Part shown: positions 5,479-6,089 of the stretch, in pieces
Numbering within the stretch: the stretch's first letter is position 1
Layout of the letters: each line of letters starts with the position of its first letter
Assembly (NCBI GenBank): GCA_902796115.1
Contig: CADBNX010000463.1
Location: 1-6,089, forward strand
Direction of reading: 5' to 3'
DNA length: 6,089 bases
From: an uncultured Eubacteriales bacterium
GTDB taxonomy: Bacteria; Bacillota; Clostridia; Christensenellales; Aristaeellaceae
The notes under the pieces: generated by a model
Told to the model about the DNA's origin: nothing
The model's database searches: none
What the model saw: only the letters and a program-made list of their open reading frames with translations
Translations under genes and position numbers: made by a program

Positions 5479-6089
5479 TGCCGGGAAAAGTGAGGCGGGC
5501 CGCACGGCGGCCGGGCCGCTCCGACGCGGGCGGTCACTGGATATCCTATTCCGATATGATGGCCTCCCTGCTGCTGGTATTCGTACTGGCGGTCTGCTAC
5601 AGCGTGTACCAGTATTATAACATGCTGGAAATCAAAACAAAACAGCTGAACGAGCAGCAGGCGGAGCTGGACGCGGCGCAGATCACCCTGGTGGAGCGCG
5701 AAAAGGAACTGGAAGAGGCAAACGCCACCCTGGTCGGAAAGCAGGAGGAGGTCGCGCGGATTCAGATACAGCTGGACCGCCAGCAGGAAGAACTGCACGC
5801 AGCGCAGCTTGCGCTGAAGGGAAAAGAGGAGGAATTATCCGGTCTTCAGCTGAAGCTGAACGAGCAGGCGGATAAGCTGGCCGCGATGCAGGCGGTGCTG
5901 GACGAGCAGAAAAGGGAACTGCTCAGCCAGGCCTCCCGCATCGACGCCCTGCTTGGCGTGAAAACGGATATCATCCAGGCACTGAGCACGGAGCTGAACC
6001 GTGCCGGGCTCAACGCGCGGGTGGATCCGGATACGGGCGATATCATGCTGGACAGCGCGGTATTTTTCGACACCAATTCGTCCACGATC
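5478..6089 (+). CDS. MotB/OmpA-family motor subunit with long coiled coil (ZorB-like), 3' end cut by window
   Basis: I read 204 codons with no stop. A short basic cytoplasmic N-terminus (KVRRAARRPGR) is followed by one TM helix at about 22-46, beginning WISYSDMMASLLLVFVLAV. The WxxYxD motif with Asp26 at the helix start matches the proton-carrying aspartate of MotB/ZorB. Residues 50 to about 150 are a Glu/Gln/Leu-rich coiled coil with recurring units (QQAELDAAQ at 60-68, QQEELHAAQ at 102-110, 42 residues or six heptads apart; LNEQ at 57 and 127, ten heptads apart). From about 167, the start of an OmpA-like peptidoglycan-binding domain appears (VDPDTGDIMLDSAVFFDTNSS); its core is outside the window. 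The partner is the channel protein encoded immediately upstream, forming a stator-like 5:2 complex by analogy. The coil is longer than a usual MotB linker, implying a wide reach across a thick wall or a sensing rod. Confidence 0.9.
   Translation, partial: MPGKVRRAARRPGRSDAGGHWISYSDMMASLLLVFVLAVCYSVYQYYNMLEIKTKQLNEQQAELDAAQITLVEREKELEEANATLVGKQEEVARIQIQLDRQQEELHAAQLALKGKEEELSGLQLKLNEQADKLAAMQAVLDEQKRELLSQASRIDALLGVKTDIIQALSTELNRAGLNARVDPDTGDIMLDSAVFFDTNSSTI

Noticed and set aside
4105..5505. Minus-strand open frame of 466 codons opposite the channel gene, longer than the gene itself
   Set aside because: The translation is rich in Arg, His and Gln with no recognisable domain, while the plus strand encodes a clear membrane protein with its own promoter and ribosome site. 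Long antisense frames are common opposite GC-rich genes.
4084..6089. Flagellar MotA/MotB stator
   Set aside because: Three rather than four TM helices, a long C-terminal helical tail and no flagellar or chemotaxis genes in view.

Overview
The window reads as GC-rich chromosomal DNA from an anaerobic bacterium, most likely a Clostridia-type Bacillota of a gut or rumen community. The reasons are an oxygen-sensitive glycyl radical enzyme with its activase, strong GGAGG-type ribosome binding sites, compact promoters and tightly coupled genes. The taxonomic guess rests on style only and is of low certainty. No rRNA, tRNA, CRISPR array, transposase or integrase was seen.

Left half (1-3000, minus strand): a two-gene operon for a glycyl radical enzyme (GRE) and, one base downstream, its radical-SAM activating enzyme, which runs off the left edge. 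The GRE has the catalytic Cys-x-Glu (Cys372, Glu374) of the eliminase/decarboxylase branch and a C-terminal glycyl-radical loop (Gly695). However, it is short at 720 aa, its N-terminal region is divergent, and its active-site motif is GCNEP rather than the usual GCVEP. I cannot assign a substrate; it may be an undescribed GRE type.

Middle (3001-3953): a 131-bp divergent control region separates the GRE operon from an AraC-family regulator on the plus strand. It holds a TATAAT box facing the GRE with a poor -35, an 11-bp-spaced direct repeat lying on that -35, and a separate TTGACG-17-TATGCT promoter for the regulator. The layout suggests a substrate-responsive activator switching on the GRE operon. 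The regulator gene ends inside a heptanucleotide tandem repeat that supplies its stop codon.

Right half (3954-6089, plus strand): after a short AT-rich gap with its own promoter (TTGCAA-17-TAGAAT), two overlapping genes encode an ion-driven membrane motor. The first is a three-TM MotA/TolQ/ExbB-type channel protein with a helical cytoplasmic tail of about 260 residues. The second is a MotB/OmpA-type partner with a TM aspartate, a coiled coil of roughly 100 residues and the start of an OmpA-like domain, cut by the right edge. This pair resembles the ZorA/ZorB core of Zorya anti-phage systems or a related non-flagellar motor; any effector genes would lie beyond the window. The two halves appear functionally unrelated, with a module boundary at about 3954-4030.
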